This document shows positions 36,386 through 45,757 of a stretch of 61,524 bases of DNA, in pieces. The stretch is from Halanaerobiales bacterium (GTDB taxonomy: Bacteria; Bacillota; Halanaerobiia; Halanaerobiales; M55B127). A program made the translations under genes and the position numbers. Under the pieces are notes generated by a model, which made no database searches, was not told where the DNA came from, and saw nothing but the letters and a program-made list of their open reading frames with translations. The stretch covers positions 1-61,524 of the forward strand of contig JAGXLU010000008.1 in assembly GCA_018334565.1 (NCBI GenBank). Reading direction: 5' to 3'. Positions within the stretch are counted from its first letter, which is position 1; every line of letters starts with the position of its first letter.

Positions 36386-37717
36386 TTAGGTCTGTATTAT
36401 TTTTCCATAAAGGGTCCAGCTCTGTACCTTATCTATTTTTACTTTTATTATTTTGCCGATTATCCCTTCTTTTTTGGGAAAGATAACTAATTTATTGGTT
36501 CTAGAACGGCCCATAAAGGTTTCTGGATTGGTTTTGCTTTCACCCTCCACAAGTACTTTTAAAGTTTTATTTAACAATTTTTTATTCTTTTTTAAACTGA
36601 TCTTGTTTTGTACTTTCATTAACTGTTGTAACCTTTTATCTTTAATTTCTTCTGGTATCTGATTATCTTTCTTTGCAGCCGGTGTGCCGCTTCGTTTCGA
36701 ATATTTAAAGGTAAAGGCCATATCGAACATAACTTCTTTTACTAAATCAAGAGTTTCAGCAAAATCTTGATTACTTTCACCGGGAAATCCAACAATAATA
36801 TCAGTTGTAATTGAATTATGTGGAACGTATTTATTAATTAGATTGATTGTTTTTAGGTAGTCTTCTTTAGAATATCCCCTGTTCATCATGTTAAGCACCT
36901 TATTACTGCCCGATTGAATTGGCAGATGGAAATGTTCGCATATTTTTACGCTTTCTGCAATAATTTTTATTGTTGACAGATCAAAATCACGGGGATGTGA
37001 TGTCATATAACGGATTCGATTCAGGCCTTTTATCTGATCAAGCTCTTTCAGTAAGTCAGCAAAACCATAGTTTTGGTTAAGATCATGTGCGTATGAATTT
37101 ACATTTTGTCCTAGAAGTGTTATTTCGACTACACCATCAGCTACGAGATTTTTTACTTCAGTAATGATTTCTTTTTTAAGTCTGCTTCTTTCCCGACCTC
37201 GCACATAAGGTACTATGCAGTAGGAACAGTAATTGTCACAGCCCTGCATGATAGTGACCCAAGCCTTAAATTTACTTTGACGTACTGAAGGGAGATCAGG
37301 AATTATTCCTTTTTCTTGATCCCAGACCGTGATTAATCTCTGATCATTATTTTTTAATTGAGTGAGTAGTTCAGGTAGTTTATGCAGATTATGGGTTCCA
37401 ATTACCAGATCAACCTGGGGAAATTTCTTTTTAATTTTATCTACAGGTTCTGAGACCTGCATCATACAACCCCCGACTGCAATAACTAAATCTGGATTTT
37501 TTCGTTTTAATCGTTTTAAGGATCCAATTTTTCCGTATACCTTCAATTCCGCATTTTCTCTGACAGTACAGGTGTTTAAAAATATAAAATCAGCTTTTTT
37601 TAATTCTGTGGTTGGTTTATAACCTATTTCTTCTAACATGCCAGCTACCTTCTCTGAATCATGTTCATTCATTTGACATCCGTATGTTATAATAAAATAA
37701 TATTTATTTTTATCCAT
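36386..37717 (-). CDS. miaB: tRNA-2-methylthio-N6-dimethylallyladenosine synthase MiaB
   Basis: A radical-SAM methylthiotransferase acting on tRNA after MiaA. It has an N-terminal MTTase domain with cluster cysteines (TYGCQMNEHDSE, NTCTVRENA, GGCMMQ), the radical-SAM CxxxCxxC in GCDNYCSYCIVPYVRGRERSR (motif CDNYCSYC) and a C-terminal TRAM domain. The 443 residues are standard. GAGGAG precedes the ATG. An extended -10 promoter lies upstream, so it heads the miaB-mutS-mutL-miaA-hfq-dap run. Confidence 0.96.
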   Translation of the reverse strand: MDKNKYYFIITYGCQMNEHDSEKVAGMLEEIGYKPTTELKKADFIFLNTCTVRENAELKVYGKIGSLKRLKRKNPDLVIAVGGCMMQVSEPVDKIKKKFPQVDLVIGTHNLHKLPELLTQLKNNDQRLITVWDQEKGIIPDLPSVRQSKFKAWVTIMQGCDNYCSYCIVPYVRGRERSRLKKEIITEVKNLVADGVVEITLLGQNVNSYAHDLNQNYGFADLLKELDQIKGLNRIRYMTSHPRDFDLSTIKIIAESVKICEHFHLPIQSGSNKVLNMMNRGYSKEDYLKTINLINKYVPHNSITTDIIVGFPGESNQDFAETLDLVKEVMFDMAFTFKYSKRSGTPAAKKDNQIPEEIKDKRLQQLMKVQNKISLKKNKKLLNKTLKVLVEGESKTNPETFMGRSRTNKLVIFPKKEGIIGKIIKVKIDKVQSWTLYGKIIQT

Positions 37718-37762
37718 TAAAAATTCTCCTCTTTTCCAACAATACTATCTGATACAGTGAAT

Positions 37763-37770
37763 ATTATAAC
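37763..37770 (-). promoter_or_regulatory. Extended -10 promoter of the miaB operon
   Basis: On the minus strand the sequence reads TGTTATAAT, a TG-n-TATAAT motif about 46 bases upstream of miaB, with only a weak -35. Confidence 0.45.
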
Positions 37771-37984
37771 ACAGGCAAAGTTGTTTTTAAATCTTATTTG
37801 AAAAGTTTAGTATTATACTAAGGATTTATTAGTTCAAAGTAACAATAACCATATTCATATAATTATACATTAATTTTTTAGAAAATTTAGGTTAATATTT
37901 TTTTTAAAAAAACAATTCTTTATATATGATTAAATACTTTTGAGAAAAACGATTTTTATTTATCATCAAATTACTTTATAATTT

Positions 37985-38506
37985 TTAAAGTTCATCATCT
38001 TTTAGTTGGTAATCAGGACCGATTAGTTTATCAAGCCAAATTGAAGTTATAATAATAAGGGGTAAGGAAGTAAATAATCTGATCATAGTGAACTTAATAC
38101 CCAGAAATGATGCTTCAAAGAGAGTCATAGGGATTCTGACCAGAGCAGCAGCACCTATGTATGTAAAAATAATACTATATCTGGCTCCCTTATGAAAAAG
38201 AGAGTAGGCAACGGGGAAAGCTACATATGTTCCTCCTACTGTTGTGCTAGCTAGAATTATGGCCCAGATAAATCCCTTCATACCTGAATTTTGTCCGAAA
38301 TGTTTTTCAACTGTTTCTCTTTTAACCCAAACTTCAAATAGTCCGATTAAAATAAAAGCAGCTGGAAGTATTTTGACCATACTTACCGCAAATTGTATAA
38401 AGTTATCCCGAATTGCAAGGCCGGGATTATAACTTATTAAAGTAGATATGAATATAAAAAATGTGAATAAAGAAAAGATTAAGATGTTTTGTATTTTTAA
38501 TTTCAT
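37985..38506 (-). CDS. Half-size permease, second subunit (paralogue of 6824-7387)
   Basis: A 173-residue membrane protein with about five hydrophobic segments. It has a FEVWVKRETVEKHFGQNSG segment and a Gly loop (ASTTVGGTYVAFPVAYSL) matching the corresponding parts of the 6824-7387 protein (LADVWIPKSLINKYLGDESG and GTLPTGPLYIAFPIAAEL). Its ATG overlaps the stop of the partner gene (TAATG). No regulator is adjacent, unlike the first copy. The substrate is unknown; the family link to PF03773-type predicted permeases is from memory. Confidence 0.7.
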   Translation of the reverse strand: MKLKIQNILIFSLFTFFIFISTLISYNPGLAIRDNFIQFAVSMVKILPAAFILIGLFEVWVKRETVEKHFGQNSGMKGFIWAIILASTTVGGTYVAFPVAYSLFHKGARYSIIFTYIGAAALVRIPMTLFEASFLGIKFTMIRLFTSLPLIIITSIWLDKLIGPDYQLKDDEL

Positions 38507-38988
38507 TAAAACACTTCCCCGAAAGATAAACCAATAACGAGAGTCACTATTATAGCAATTGCAAAGCTAATTAGATTTCTTAAAATTGTTAATCTGTGAC
38601 CTAAATATTTTTTTTCAACTGGATATGTTAAAATACCAATCATCATTAATGTGGTTGAAAAGCCGGCAATATTCATATAACTTACACCTTTATCCACGAG
38701 AATTCCAGCAAGAGGAAATGCTATAAAACCTGGCATCATAGTGATTGAACCAAATGAAAGACTGGCAAATAGTCCATATAAATCAGAATTTTGGCCTAAG
38801 TATTTAACGATCATTTGATCAGGCACAAAATAAAGCATAAATGAAACTAATATGAGCATTTTAAGAAAAGCTGGTAGTATATTTAGTAATTTTTTTAAAG
38901 CGATTTTTATAGCCTGTTTGGTTTTGCTAAAGTCAAAAACTATCGAAATGATTAAGGATAAGGTGGTTATTATGTAAATTAAATACAT
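38506..38988 (-). CDS. Half-size permease, first subunit (paralogue of 6348-6824)
   Basis: A 160-residue membrane protein similar throughout to the 6348-6824 protein: VKYLGQNSDLYGLFASLSFGSITMMPGFIAFPLAG (compare YLGSDSN and GAITMIPSLVALPLAG), and a shared end pattern LTILRNLISF. It is the first gene of a two-gene operon and is translationally coupled to the second subunit. AAAGGAGA precedes the ATG. It probably forms a heterodimer with its neighbour. Confidence 0.7.
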   Translation of the reverse strand: MYLIYIITTLSLIISIVFDFSKTKQAIKIALKKLLNILPAFLKMLILVSFMLYFVPDQMIVKYLGQNSDLYGLFASLSFGSITMMPGFIAFPLAGILVDKGVSYMNIAGFSTTLMMIGILTYPVEKKYLGHRLTILRNLISFAIAIIVTLVIGLSFGEVF

Positions 38989-39141
38989 TTATTTTTTTCT
39001 CCTTTGGATCAGATGAGCTAAAAGATCATTTTATTTATTTTAAAAAAGATACATTAAAATTAACTCATAGATATAATTAAGTTAAAACTTGCTTAAATAT
39101 TTATTAATTCCAATTATATCATCATCATCAATTATTTCAAT

Positions 39142-39177
39142 AAAAAACCTTCTGACATGTTTTAAATTATCAGAAGG
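39142..39177 (-). terminator. Terminator of the P-type ATPase gene
   Basis: An eight-pair stem CCTTCTGA/TCAGAAGG is followed by TTTTTT on the minus strand, 24 bases past the ATPase stop. Confidence 0.85.
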
Positions 39178-39200
39178 TTGATCTATTATATATTTAAAAT

Positions 39201-41891
39201 TTATTTCTTATTTTTACTTAATTTATTTTTAAAGTAGTAGAAGATCTGAATAACTAATAAAGGACCAAGAGAACCAATTAAGACTATATACCACATATTT
39301 ATTGTTAACTTTGTTGTATGGATTATATTTTGCAGAAAAGGTAGATATACAGCTATGAGCTGTAATATGGTTGTAATAGCAATTGCTCCCCAGAGGTATT
39401 TATTAACAAGGAGGCTTTTATCAAAGCCCAGACCGTTTTTCCTTCTTACATTAAATACATGAAAAAGTTGTACGAAGGCTAGGGTCATAAAACCAATAGT
39501 TCTGCTTTCTGTTAGATTAAAGTGGTTTAATGCATACATGTAGGTTATAAGGGGTCCCATCGTAAGTATCATACCCTGTATCCCGATTTTTATTTTAAAC
39601 TTATTGCTAAGAATGGCTCGATCAGGATCACGTGGTTTTTTATCCATCACATTGTCTTCCGGCTGTTCCCAGGCCATAACCAGAGCCGGGAAAACATCTG
39701 TTACTAAATTTAACCAGAGGATCTGTAAGGCCAATAAGGGTGTTGGCAACTGCAGTAATATACCGATGAAAATAAATAAGATTTCACTTAAGTTACAGGA
39801 GAAAAGATAATGAATAAATTTTTGGATATTATCGAAAATTACTCTACCCTGTTTAATGGCTATAACAATCGTTTTAAAGCTGTCATCTAAAAGGACCATA
39901 TTTGATGCCTCACGAGCTACAGCTGTACCTCTTTGACCCATTGAAACACCTATATCAGCTTTTTTAAGGGCTGGTGCATCATTAACCCCATCACCGGTCA
40001 TTGCTGTGACTTCATTATTTTCGTTAAGGGCATCAATAATATCCAGCTTATCTTGAGGTGCAACCCGGGCAAAGATGGAATGTGTCCTTATTTTATCCTT
40101 GAGTTGTTTAAGGCTAAATTGATTGAGCTCTGTTCCCGTTATTGGTTTTTGGGCATGATCACCTATACCTACTTTTTTACCTATAGCATGGGCTGTATCA
40201 CTTTGATCTCCTGTGATCATAATTGTCCTGACTCCTGCCTTTTGGGCGGTTTTTATCGAGTCTTTTACATCAGGACGAGGAGGATCCATGAGCCCGGTAA
40301 ACCCGAGAAGTATTAGATTATTTTTGATGTCATCTCTAATATCTTCTTTATCTTTTTCCTTATATGCTACAGCCAGAATTCTCAGGCCTTTTTGCCCCAT
40401 TTTATGATTTATTTTGTCGAACTTATCTATATGATCCTGTTCTAAATTGACTATTTCTTTCCCTATTTTAACCTTACTGCACATATTTAAAACCACATCT
40501 GGTGCACCCTTAAGATAAATATGTTGAGAGTTATTTTTTATTTGATAGGAAGTGGCCATAAATTTTTTTTCTGAGGTAAATGGTATTTCATCAGTTCTTG
40601 TGTAATCACCATTTTCTAACTCTTCTTTAGAAATATTGCCTTTTTTAGCAGCAGAAATCAAGGCCCCTTCAGTAGGATCACCTACTACCTCCCAGAGATC
40701 TTCTTTTTTATTGAGTACAGCATTGCTGCTTAAAGCAGCTGCTTTAAGAAAAAAGGCTAGAGCAGAATCATTTTTAATATCTATCTTTTTATTATTTTCT
40801 TTAAAATTTCCGATAGGGCGATAGCCAGTTCCTGTCACTGCAATATTTCTTTCATAGAGATAAATTTGTTTAACCGTCATCTGGTTTTCAGTTAATGTGC
40901 CGGTTTTATCGGTACATATAACTGTAGTTGAACCCAGGGTTTCGACTGCAGGCAAACTCTTTACAAGGGCATTATGTTCAGCCATCTTACTCATTCCAAT
41001 GGCAAGGGTTATGGTGGCAACTGCCGGTAAACCTTCTGGAACAGCAGCAATTGCTAAGGCAATACCGGTCTTTAGCATTTCAATTATATCTCGGCCTGTA
41101 ATTATTCCAAGCATTGATACTATTCCTGCTAAGATAAGTGTGATCACAATCAGGGATTTCCCCAATTCATCCAGTTTTTCTTCTAAAGGGGTCTTCTCAT
41201 CTTCTGTTTCACTCAAGAGGTCACTTATCTTACCCATCTCAGTTTCTTCTCCGGTCTGTGTTATAACAGCCACACCATTTCCACGTGTTACCGCTGTTCC
41301 CATATAAATCATATTCTTTCGGTCGGCTAAAGGCAGCTCTTCTTCAACTTTTTCTGTAAACTTATTAACTGCGTCTGATTCACCTGTTAGAGTAGATTCA
41401 TCTACAGCCAGATTGTCTGCTTCAACTAATCTTCCATCAGCGGTTATTCTGTCTCCTTCTTCAATGATCAAAATATCTCCCGGGATAATGTCTGCAGCCT
41501 CGATTTTTTTGACCTGTCCTTCCCTTAAAACCTTGGCATGTGTGGTAACCATTCTCTTTAATTCTTCTACTGATTTTTCTGCCCTATATTCTGTAATAAA
41601 GCCGAAGAGGGCATTTATAATGATGACTGCAAAAATAGCAATAGCTTCTACTATATCACCGATAAAAAAAGAAATACTTGAGGCTATAATTAAAAGGACA
41701 ACTATGATATTTTTAAACTGGGTTAATAAAATGTCCCAGATCGAAATAGTAGATTTTTGTTTGAGAACATTTGGACCGTACTGTTTTAATCTCTTTTTTA
41801 CTTCTTTTTGAGCCAAACCTGTTTTTCGATCAACCTGCATGTTTTCTAATATTCTTTCATAGCTGAATTTGTGTGCATTTTTAAGCTCCAT
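39201..41891 (-). CDS. Cation-transporting P-type ATPase (P2A, Ca2+-type)
   Basis: An ATP-driven cation pump of 896 residues. It has the N-terminal cation-ATPase domain, actuator TGES, TM4 PEGLPA with the ion-binding Glu, phosphorylation site DKTGTLTENQM, nucleotide-binding KGAPD, hinge TGDGVNDAPALKKADIG (motif GDGVNDAP), and TM6 NLVTDVFPAL with the Asn and Asp typical of Ca2+ sites. TM5 NLSEI keeps Asn and Glu as in SERCA-like pumps. It is monocistronic. It probably exports Ca2+ (or Mn2+). Confidence 0.92.
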   Translation of the reverse strand: MELKNAHKFSYERILENMQVDRKTGLAQKEVKKRLKQYGPNVLKQKSTISIWDILLTQFKNIIVVLLIIASSISFFIGDIVEAIAIFAVIIINALFGFITEYRAEKSVEELKRMVTTHAKVLREGQVKKIEAADIIPGDILIIEEGDRITADGRLVEADNLAVDESTLTGESDAVNKFTEKVEEELPLADRKNMIYMGTAVTRGNGVAVITQTGEETEMGKISDLLSETEDEKTPLEEKLDELGKSLIVITLILAGIVSMLGIITGRDIIEMLKTGIALAIAAVPEGLPAVATITLAIGMSKMAEHNALVKSLPAVETLGSTTVICTDKTGTLTENQMTVKQIYLYERNIAVTGTGYRPIGNFKENNKKIDIKNDSALAFFLKAAALSSNAVLNKKEDLWEVVGDPTEGALISAAKKGNISKEELENGDYTRTDEIPFTSEKKFMATSYQIKNNSQHIYLKGAPDVVLNMCSKVKIGKEIVNLEQDHIDKFDKINHKMGQKGLRILAVAYKEKDKEDIRDDIKNNLILLGFTGLMDPPRPDVKDSIKTAQKAGVRTIMITGDQSDTAHAIGKKVGIGDHAQKPITGTELNQFSLKQLKDKIRTHSIFARVAPQDKLDIIDALNENNEVTAMTGDGVNDAPALKKADIGVSMGQRGTAVAREASNMVLLDDSFKTIVIAIKQGRVIFDNIQKFIHYLFSCNLSEILFIFIGILLQLPTPLLALQILWLNLVTDVFPALVMAWEQPEDNVMDKKPRDPDRAILSNKFKIKIGIQGMILTMGPLITYMYALNHFNLTESRTIGFMTLAFVQLFHVFNVRRKNGLGFDKSLLVNKYLWGAIAITTILQLIAVYLPFLQNIIHTTKLTINMWYIVLIGSLGPLLVIQIFYYFKNKLSKNKK

Positions 41892-42013
41892 ATATATAAC
41901 CTCTTTTTTAAAATAATTATTTAAATTTTAAAAATAAGCAAGTATATATCAAAAATTAATTTGAGCAATTAACTTTTTTGAAAAATTTAATAATATGCTT
42001 TAAATCTTATAAA

Positions 42014-42661
42014 TTAAAAATCTCTTACTTTATCTAAATTTTCATTTTTTCCCATTACTATCAGAGTATCATCTTCCAGTATTTTATCACTTGCTCCGGG
42101 TGTCATATTTAGGTGCTGACCCCTTTTTATGGCCATTACATTGACATCAAAACGACTTCTGAATTCAAGTTCACCTAAAGACTTACCAATCATATTTTGA
42201 GATGCTAGAATTTCTACTACACTGTAATCAGGTGCGAATTCAAGATAATCCAATACATTAGAAGATATTAGGTTATGAGCGATTCTCTCACCCATATCCC
42301 TTTCAGGATAAACTACCCGATCAGCACCTACCTTGGTTAAAACCTTACCGTGTAAAGCGTCTTGAGCTTTTACTATGACATAAGGTACACCCAACTCTTT
42401 TAAGATTAAAGTACTTAAGATATTGGCATGTATATTATCTCCAATACTTACAATAGCAACATCGAAGTTACGCACTCCCAGTGTTTTAAGGGCTTCTTCA
42501 TCGGTTGCATCTGCTTCAACTGCATGGGTGACGTCATTTGAAATGTCCTGTATTATTTGGTGGTTTAAGTCAATCGCTAAAACATCATGACCATTATCTG
42601 TTAATGTTTTTGCAACACTGGAACCAAATCTACCCAGCCCTATAACTATAAACTGCTTCAT
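42014..42661 (-). CDS. ktrA: K+ channel gating subunit KtrA/TrkA (second copy)
   Basis: A single RCK protein of 215 residues. It has a Rossmann opening FIVIGLGRFGSSVAKTL with the Gly-x-Gly-x-x-Gly motif, beta2 acidic end VLAIDLN, and a C-terminal TrkA-C domain (about 135-215). It pairs with the TrkH-like gene immediately upstream, giving a Ktr-type system separate from trkHA at 13-15 kb. AGGAGG precedes the ATG. Confidence 0.92.
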   Translation of the reverse strand: MKQFIVIGLGRFGSSVAKTLTDNGHDVLAIDLNHQIIQDISNDVTHAVEADATDEEALKTLGVRNFDVAIVSIGDNIHANILSTLILKELGVPYVIVKAQDALHGKVLTKVGADRVVYPERDMGERIAHNLISSNVLDYLEFAPDYSVVEILASQNMIGKSLGELEFRSRFDVNVMAIKRGQHLNMTPGASDKILEDDTLIVMGKNENLDKVRDF

Positions 42662-42691
42662 CCTTTTTACCTCCTATTTGAACAATTCAAA

Positions 42692-44035
42692 CTATCCTAC
42701 CATAACATCTTCACTTGGGTAATGATAAATTCCCTTTCTCTCTCTTTCTGCAAAGGCAACCGCAAATGTTAAGGGGCCAACCCGACCTGCAAACATAGTA
42801 AAAGTAATTAGAACACGACCTATTTTAGAAAGAGTTGGAGTAACTCCTGTTGAAAGGCCGACGGTGCCAAAGGCAGAAACGGTTTCAAAAAGTATATCTA
42901 TAAAATTATTCTGCTCTGTTATTGTTAAAGTAATTGTTACCATAATAACCAAAAAAGCAGAGATCATTGTTATAGCAAGTGCTTTAAAGATAATTTCTTT
43001 TTCTAATTGTCTGTTAAAAATTTCAACATCTTTTTTACCGATTATTAAATTCCATAAAGTAGCAGCCATAATACCAAAAGTTGTTGTTTTGATTCCTCCA
43101 CCTGTAGAACCCGGTGAAGCACCTAAGAACATGAGAATTATAATAAAAAATAAGGTTGAACTCCGTAAAGAACCGGTTGGAACTGTATTAAATCCAGCCG
43201 TACGCGGGGTTACTGAAAGAAAAAGGGATGATAATATTTTATCACCAAATTTTAGACTCCCCATCGTTTCTGGATTTGTGTATTCAAATCCAAAAATAAC
43301 AACCATACCAAAAATGATTAGAAATCCGGATATCAAAAAAACAATTTTAGTCTGTAAACTGAGATGTTTAAACTTTTTGAAATTAAAAATTTCTATAATA
43401 ACACCAAAACCTATTCCCCCGAGAATAATTAAAATCATAACAACGAAGTTTATAGTAATATCACCTGTAAAACTTTCTAAAGAATTACCAAATAGGTCAA
43501 ATCCGGCATTATTAAAAGCTGAAATAGCATGAAAAATGGCCAGATAAAAAGCACGAAGAGCATTATAATTTCTAAGTAGTCTTATAAACATTATTAATGC
43601 CCCAACACCTTCTAAAAGCAGGGTGAATCCAATTACATATCTAATCAATCTGACCAAACCTGATATTTTAAATTGGTTTAAATCTTCCTGAATTATTAAT
43701 CTTTCCTTTAGGGTAATCTTTTTTCCGATTACAAATGCAACCATGGTTGACATAGTCATTATGCCCAAACCACCTATTTGAATTAAAACCATGATAACAA
43801 GCTGTCCAAAGGTTGTGAAGGCGGCAGCTGTATTAACTACAATAAGCCCTGTAACACAGGTAGCTGAAGTGGCTGTAAATAAGGCATTTAAAAAGCTTAA
43901 ACTACCTGGATTTGTTGTGGCGTTGGGCAGCATAAGCAGCAGGGTGCCGGTCACTATGATAATAAAATAACCAGTTACAAGTATTTGAGATGTAGACATA
44001 TCTGCTAAGTTTAACTCCATTATTTTCTTAAACAA
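42692..44035 (-). CDS. ktrB: K+ uptake channel KtrB (TrkH family)
   Basis: A K+/Na+-type membrane translocator of about 447 residues, shorter than the TrkH at 13 kb, as usual for KtrB. Pore loops are visible: TSATCVTGLIVV, NAGFDLFGN, TPRTAGFNTVP and SAFGTVGLSTG. An upstream ATG at 44065 exists, but TTG at 44035 lies nine bases after AAGGAG and gives the usual short N-terminus (M)FKKIMELN. It is followed by ktrA with a 30-base gap. It likely provides a K+ route under a different regime from trkHA. Confidence 0.9.
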   Translation of the reverse strand: MFKKIMELNLADMSTSQILVTGYFIIIVTGTLLLMLPNATTNPGSLSFLNALFTATSATCVTGLIVVNTAAAFTTFGQLVIMVLIQIGGLGIMTMSTMVAFVIGKKITLKERLIIQEDLNQFKISGLVRLIRYVIGFTLLLEGVGALIMFIRLLRNYNALRAFYLAIFHAISAFNNAGFDLFGNSLESFTGDITINFVVMILIILGGIGFGVIIEIFNFKKFKHLSLQTKIVFLISGFLIIFGMVVIFGFEYTNPETMGSLKFGDKILSSLFLSVTPRTAGFNTVPTGSLRSSTLFFIIILMFLGASPGSTGGGIKTTTFGIMAATLWNLIIGKKDVEIFNRQLEKEIIFKALAITMISAFLVIMVTITLTITEQNNFIDILFETVSAFGTVGLSTGVTPTLSKIGRVLITFTMFAGRVGPLTFAVAFAERERKGIYHYPSEDVMVG

Positions 44036-44105
44036 AGTCAACAGCTCCTTATAAAGAACAATCATCTTATCAGTCTTAGTTTATTATATTATATTTTAAT
44101 AAAAA

Positions 44106-44130
44106 AGTAAAAACCGGGTAGATCCCGGTT
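44106..44130 (-). terminator. Terminator of the rubredoxin gene
   Basis: AACCGGG/CCCGGTT is a seven-pair stem with a five-base loop, followed on the minus strand by TTT-AC-TTTTTT. It separates rubredoxin from ktrB. Confidence 0.85.
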
Positions 44131-44152
44131 TGATTACTTTTATTAATAAATT

Positions 44153-44314
44153 TTATTCATATGGTTCGAACATGTCTTTGCCGACACCACAGTCTGGACA
44201 GGTCCAATCTTCGGGCAAATCTGCAAAAGAAGTACCAGGTTCAATACCTGCATCGGGATCTCCTTTATCAGGATCATAAATATACATACATACTGTGCAT
44301 TGATATTTTTGCAT
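44153..44314 (-). CDS. Rubredoxin
   Basis: A 53-residue electron carrier encoded by a short frame. It begins [15 protein letters not shown] and ends [15 protein letters not shown], giving the two CxxC iron ligands (Cys6/Cys9, Cys39/Cys42) and the aromatic and GxxF residues of the family. GGGGAG precedes the ATG and a clear terminator follows. In anaerobes rubredoxin passes electrons to peroxide- and superoxide-reducing enzymes or to oxygen reductases; the partner here is not determined, but a peroxiredoxin is in the same window. Confidence 0.96.
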   Translation of the reverse strand: MQKYQCTVCMYIYDPDKGDPDAGIEPGTSFADLPEDWTCPDCGVGKDMFEPYE

Positions 44315-44388
44315 TCAGCTCTCCCCTTCCATATTTTATTAATATAATTATAACATATAAAAATTCCTTGTCAATAATTGTAAAATAT

Positions 44389-45636
44389 TTACAATTTTCT
44401 TTTAAACAATGTAGGTGAATAAATACTTTGCACTCCTAATAAATTAAGTATGATATAGGGAATGAATGAGATTAATATTAAGGGTATAATTAAATTAGGT
44501 AGATAAAATAATTCTAATATCAAGATAACTCCGGTTATGGGTGCTTTGATTAAGCCCCCAAAAATTCCAGCAATTCCAAAGAGTGCTAAAAGAAGTGGGT
44601 TAATAGCGTAAACAGGTAGATAAATTAATCCGATATTGCCTACAAGCAGACCGGAAAGTAGGCCGATTAAAATCATAGGTGCAAAAAGCCCTCCTGAACC
44701 GCCGGATCCAATAGAAAAGCCGGTGGCTAAAATTTTTAATAGTAATATTAGAAAAAGCAGATTAATACCACCTTTCAACTGATCTAAACCAGAGATTATA
44801 GTACTGCTAGTTCCCATGATTTGAATATAATAATAGCCAATATATCCAACAAGAAGACCTCCAATCACGGGTTTTAAATATAATGGAATCTCAATCGAGC
44901 AGAATAAATTTTCGTTAAAAAGCAGTATGTTAATAAACAACCAGCCGATAAATGAGATAAAAAATGCAAATAGTAATATAAACATGTATTGATTGAAGTT
45001 AATAGCTTTCATTTTGATGTCGCTCTGAAAAAGATAGATATACTTGGGGTTTATTAAGTTCATAATCCAGAATCCGGAAAAAGCAGCTATAGAAGTATAA
45101 AATAAGTTTTTGGGTGACCAATCTTTATGTATTACCTCTAAAGAGAATATTATACCTGCTATCGGTGCCTGAAAAACAGCGGCAAAACTAGCGGCAGCTC
45201 CACTCCCGATTAAGATTTGATAATCCAACAAATTAAACTTAAGGTATCTTCCAATCAAATCTGTAATACCGGTTGTTAACTCTATGATTGGTCCCACCAA
45301 ACCAACCGAACCACCTGTTATAATTGTAAGGGTGGTTGCTAACACCTCTGAATTGAGATCTCTTTTAGTCAAACCGGTTTTTTCTGATTCTATAGTTGCA
45401 AGTAAAAGTGGTACTCCATGACCTTTAGCACTGAGATTACCGTATTTAAGTATGAGACCAACTAATAAACCGCCCAGTCCGGGTATTAAAATTATGAGAG
45501 GACTGTTTGAAAAATAAGTTATGACATAGATAGAGATATTGTCAATTATGAAGATAAAAAGATATGTAATAAGGGTTGCAGGTATGCCGAGAAGCAAAAC
45601 TATGATAAACATATAAAAGTGAAATTTTTTTCCCAT
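44389..45636 (-). CDS. ClC-family chloride channel/transporter
   Basis: A 415-residue polytopic protein with ClC motifs: KGHGVP (GSGIP-type site), GGSVGLVGPIIE (the GREGP-type site), GSGGSGGLFAPMI (GxFxP) and GLIKAPITGVILILE. The gating Glu of GREGP is replaced by Val114, as in channel-type ClC-K proteins. No C-terminal CBS or TrkA domain is present. GAGGAG precedes the ATG. It may act as an anion channel rather than an H+ exchanger. It sits in the ion-transport block with KtrAB. Confidence 0.9.
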   Translation of the reverse strand: MGKKFHFYMFIIVLLLGIPATLITYLFIFIIDNISIYVITYFSNSPLIILIPGLGGLLVGLILKYGNLSAKGHGVPLLLATIESEKTGLTKRDLNSEVLATTLTIITGGSVGLVGPIIELTTGITDLIGRYLKFNLLDYQILIGSGAAASFAAVFQAPIAGIIFSLEVIHKDWSPKNLFYTSIAAFSGFWIMNLINPKYIYLFQSDIKMKAINFNQYMFILLFAFFISFIGWLFINILLFNENLFCSIEIPLYLKPVIGGLLVGYIGYYYIQIMGTSSTIISGLDQLKGGINLLFLILLLKILATGFSIGSGGSGGLFAPMILIGLLSGLLVGNIGLIYLPVYAINPLLLALFGIAGIFGGLIKAPITGVILILELFYLPNLIIPLILISFIPYIILNLLGVQSIYSPTLFKRKL

Positions 45637-45757
45637 AATTACTCCTCAATTCCAACTTATATTTTAGATAACTTAAAAAGATAATTATTGCAAATTATGA
45701 TTAACTATTGTATATATTCAATAAAAATAGGAACTGACCTTTTGAGTTGAAAAATAA

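Noticed and set aside
44161-44418. 85-codon plus-strand frame
   Set aside because: It runs antisense to rubredoxin and crosses its ribosome site; its product has no family features. The minus-strand rubredoxin explains the sequence.
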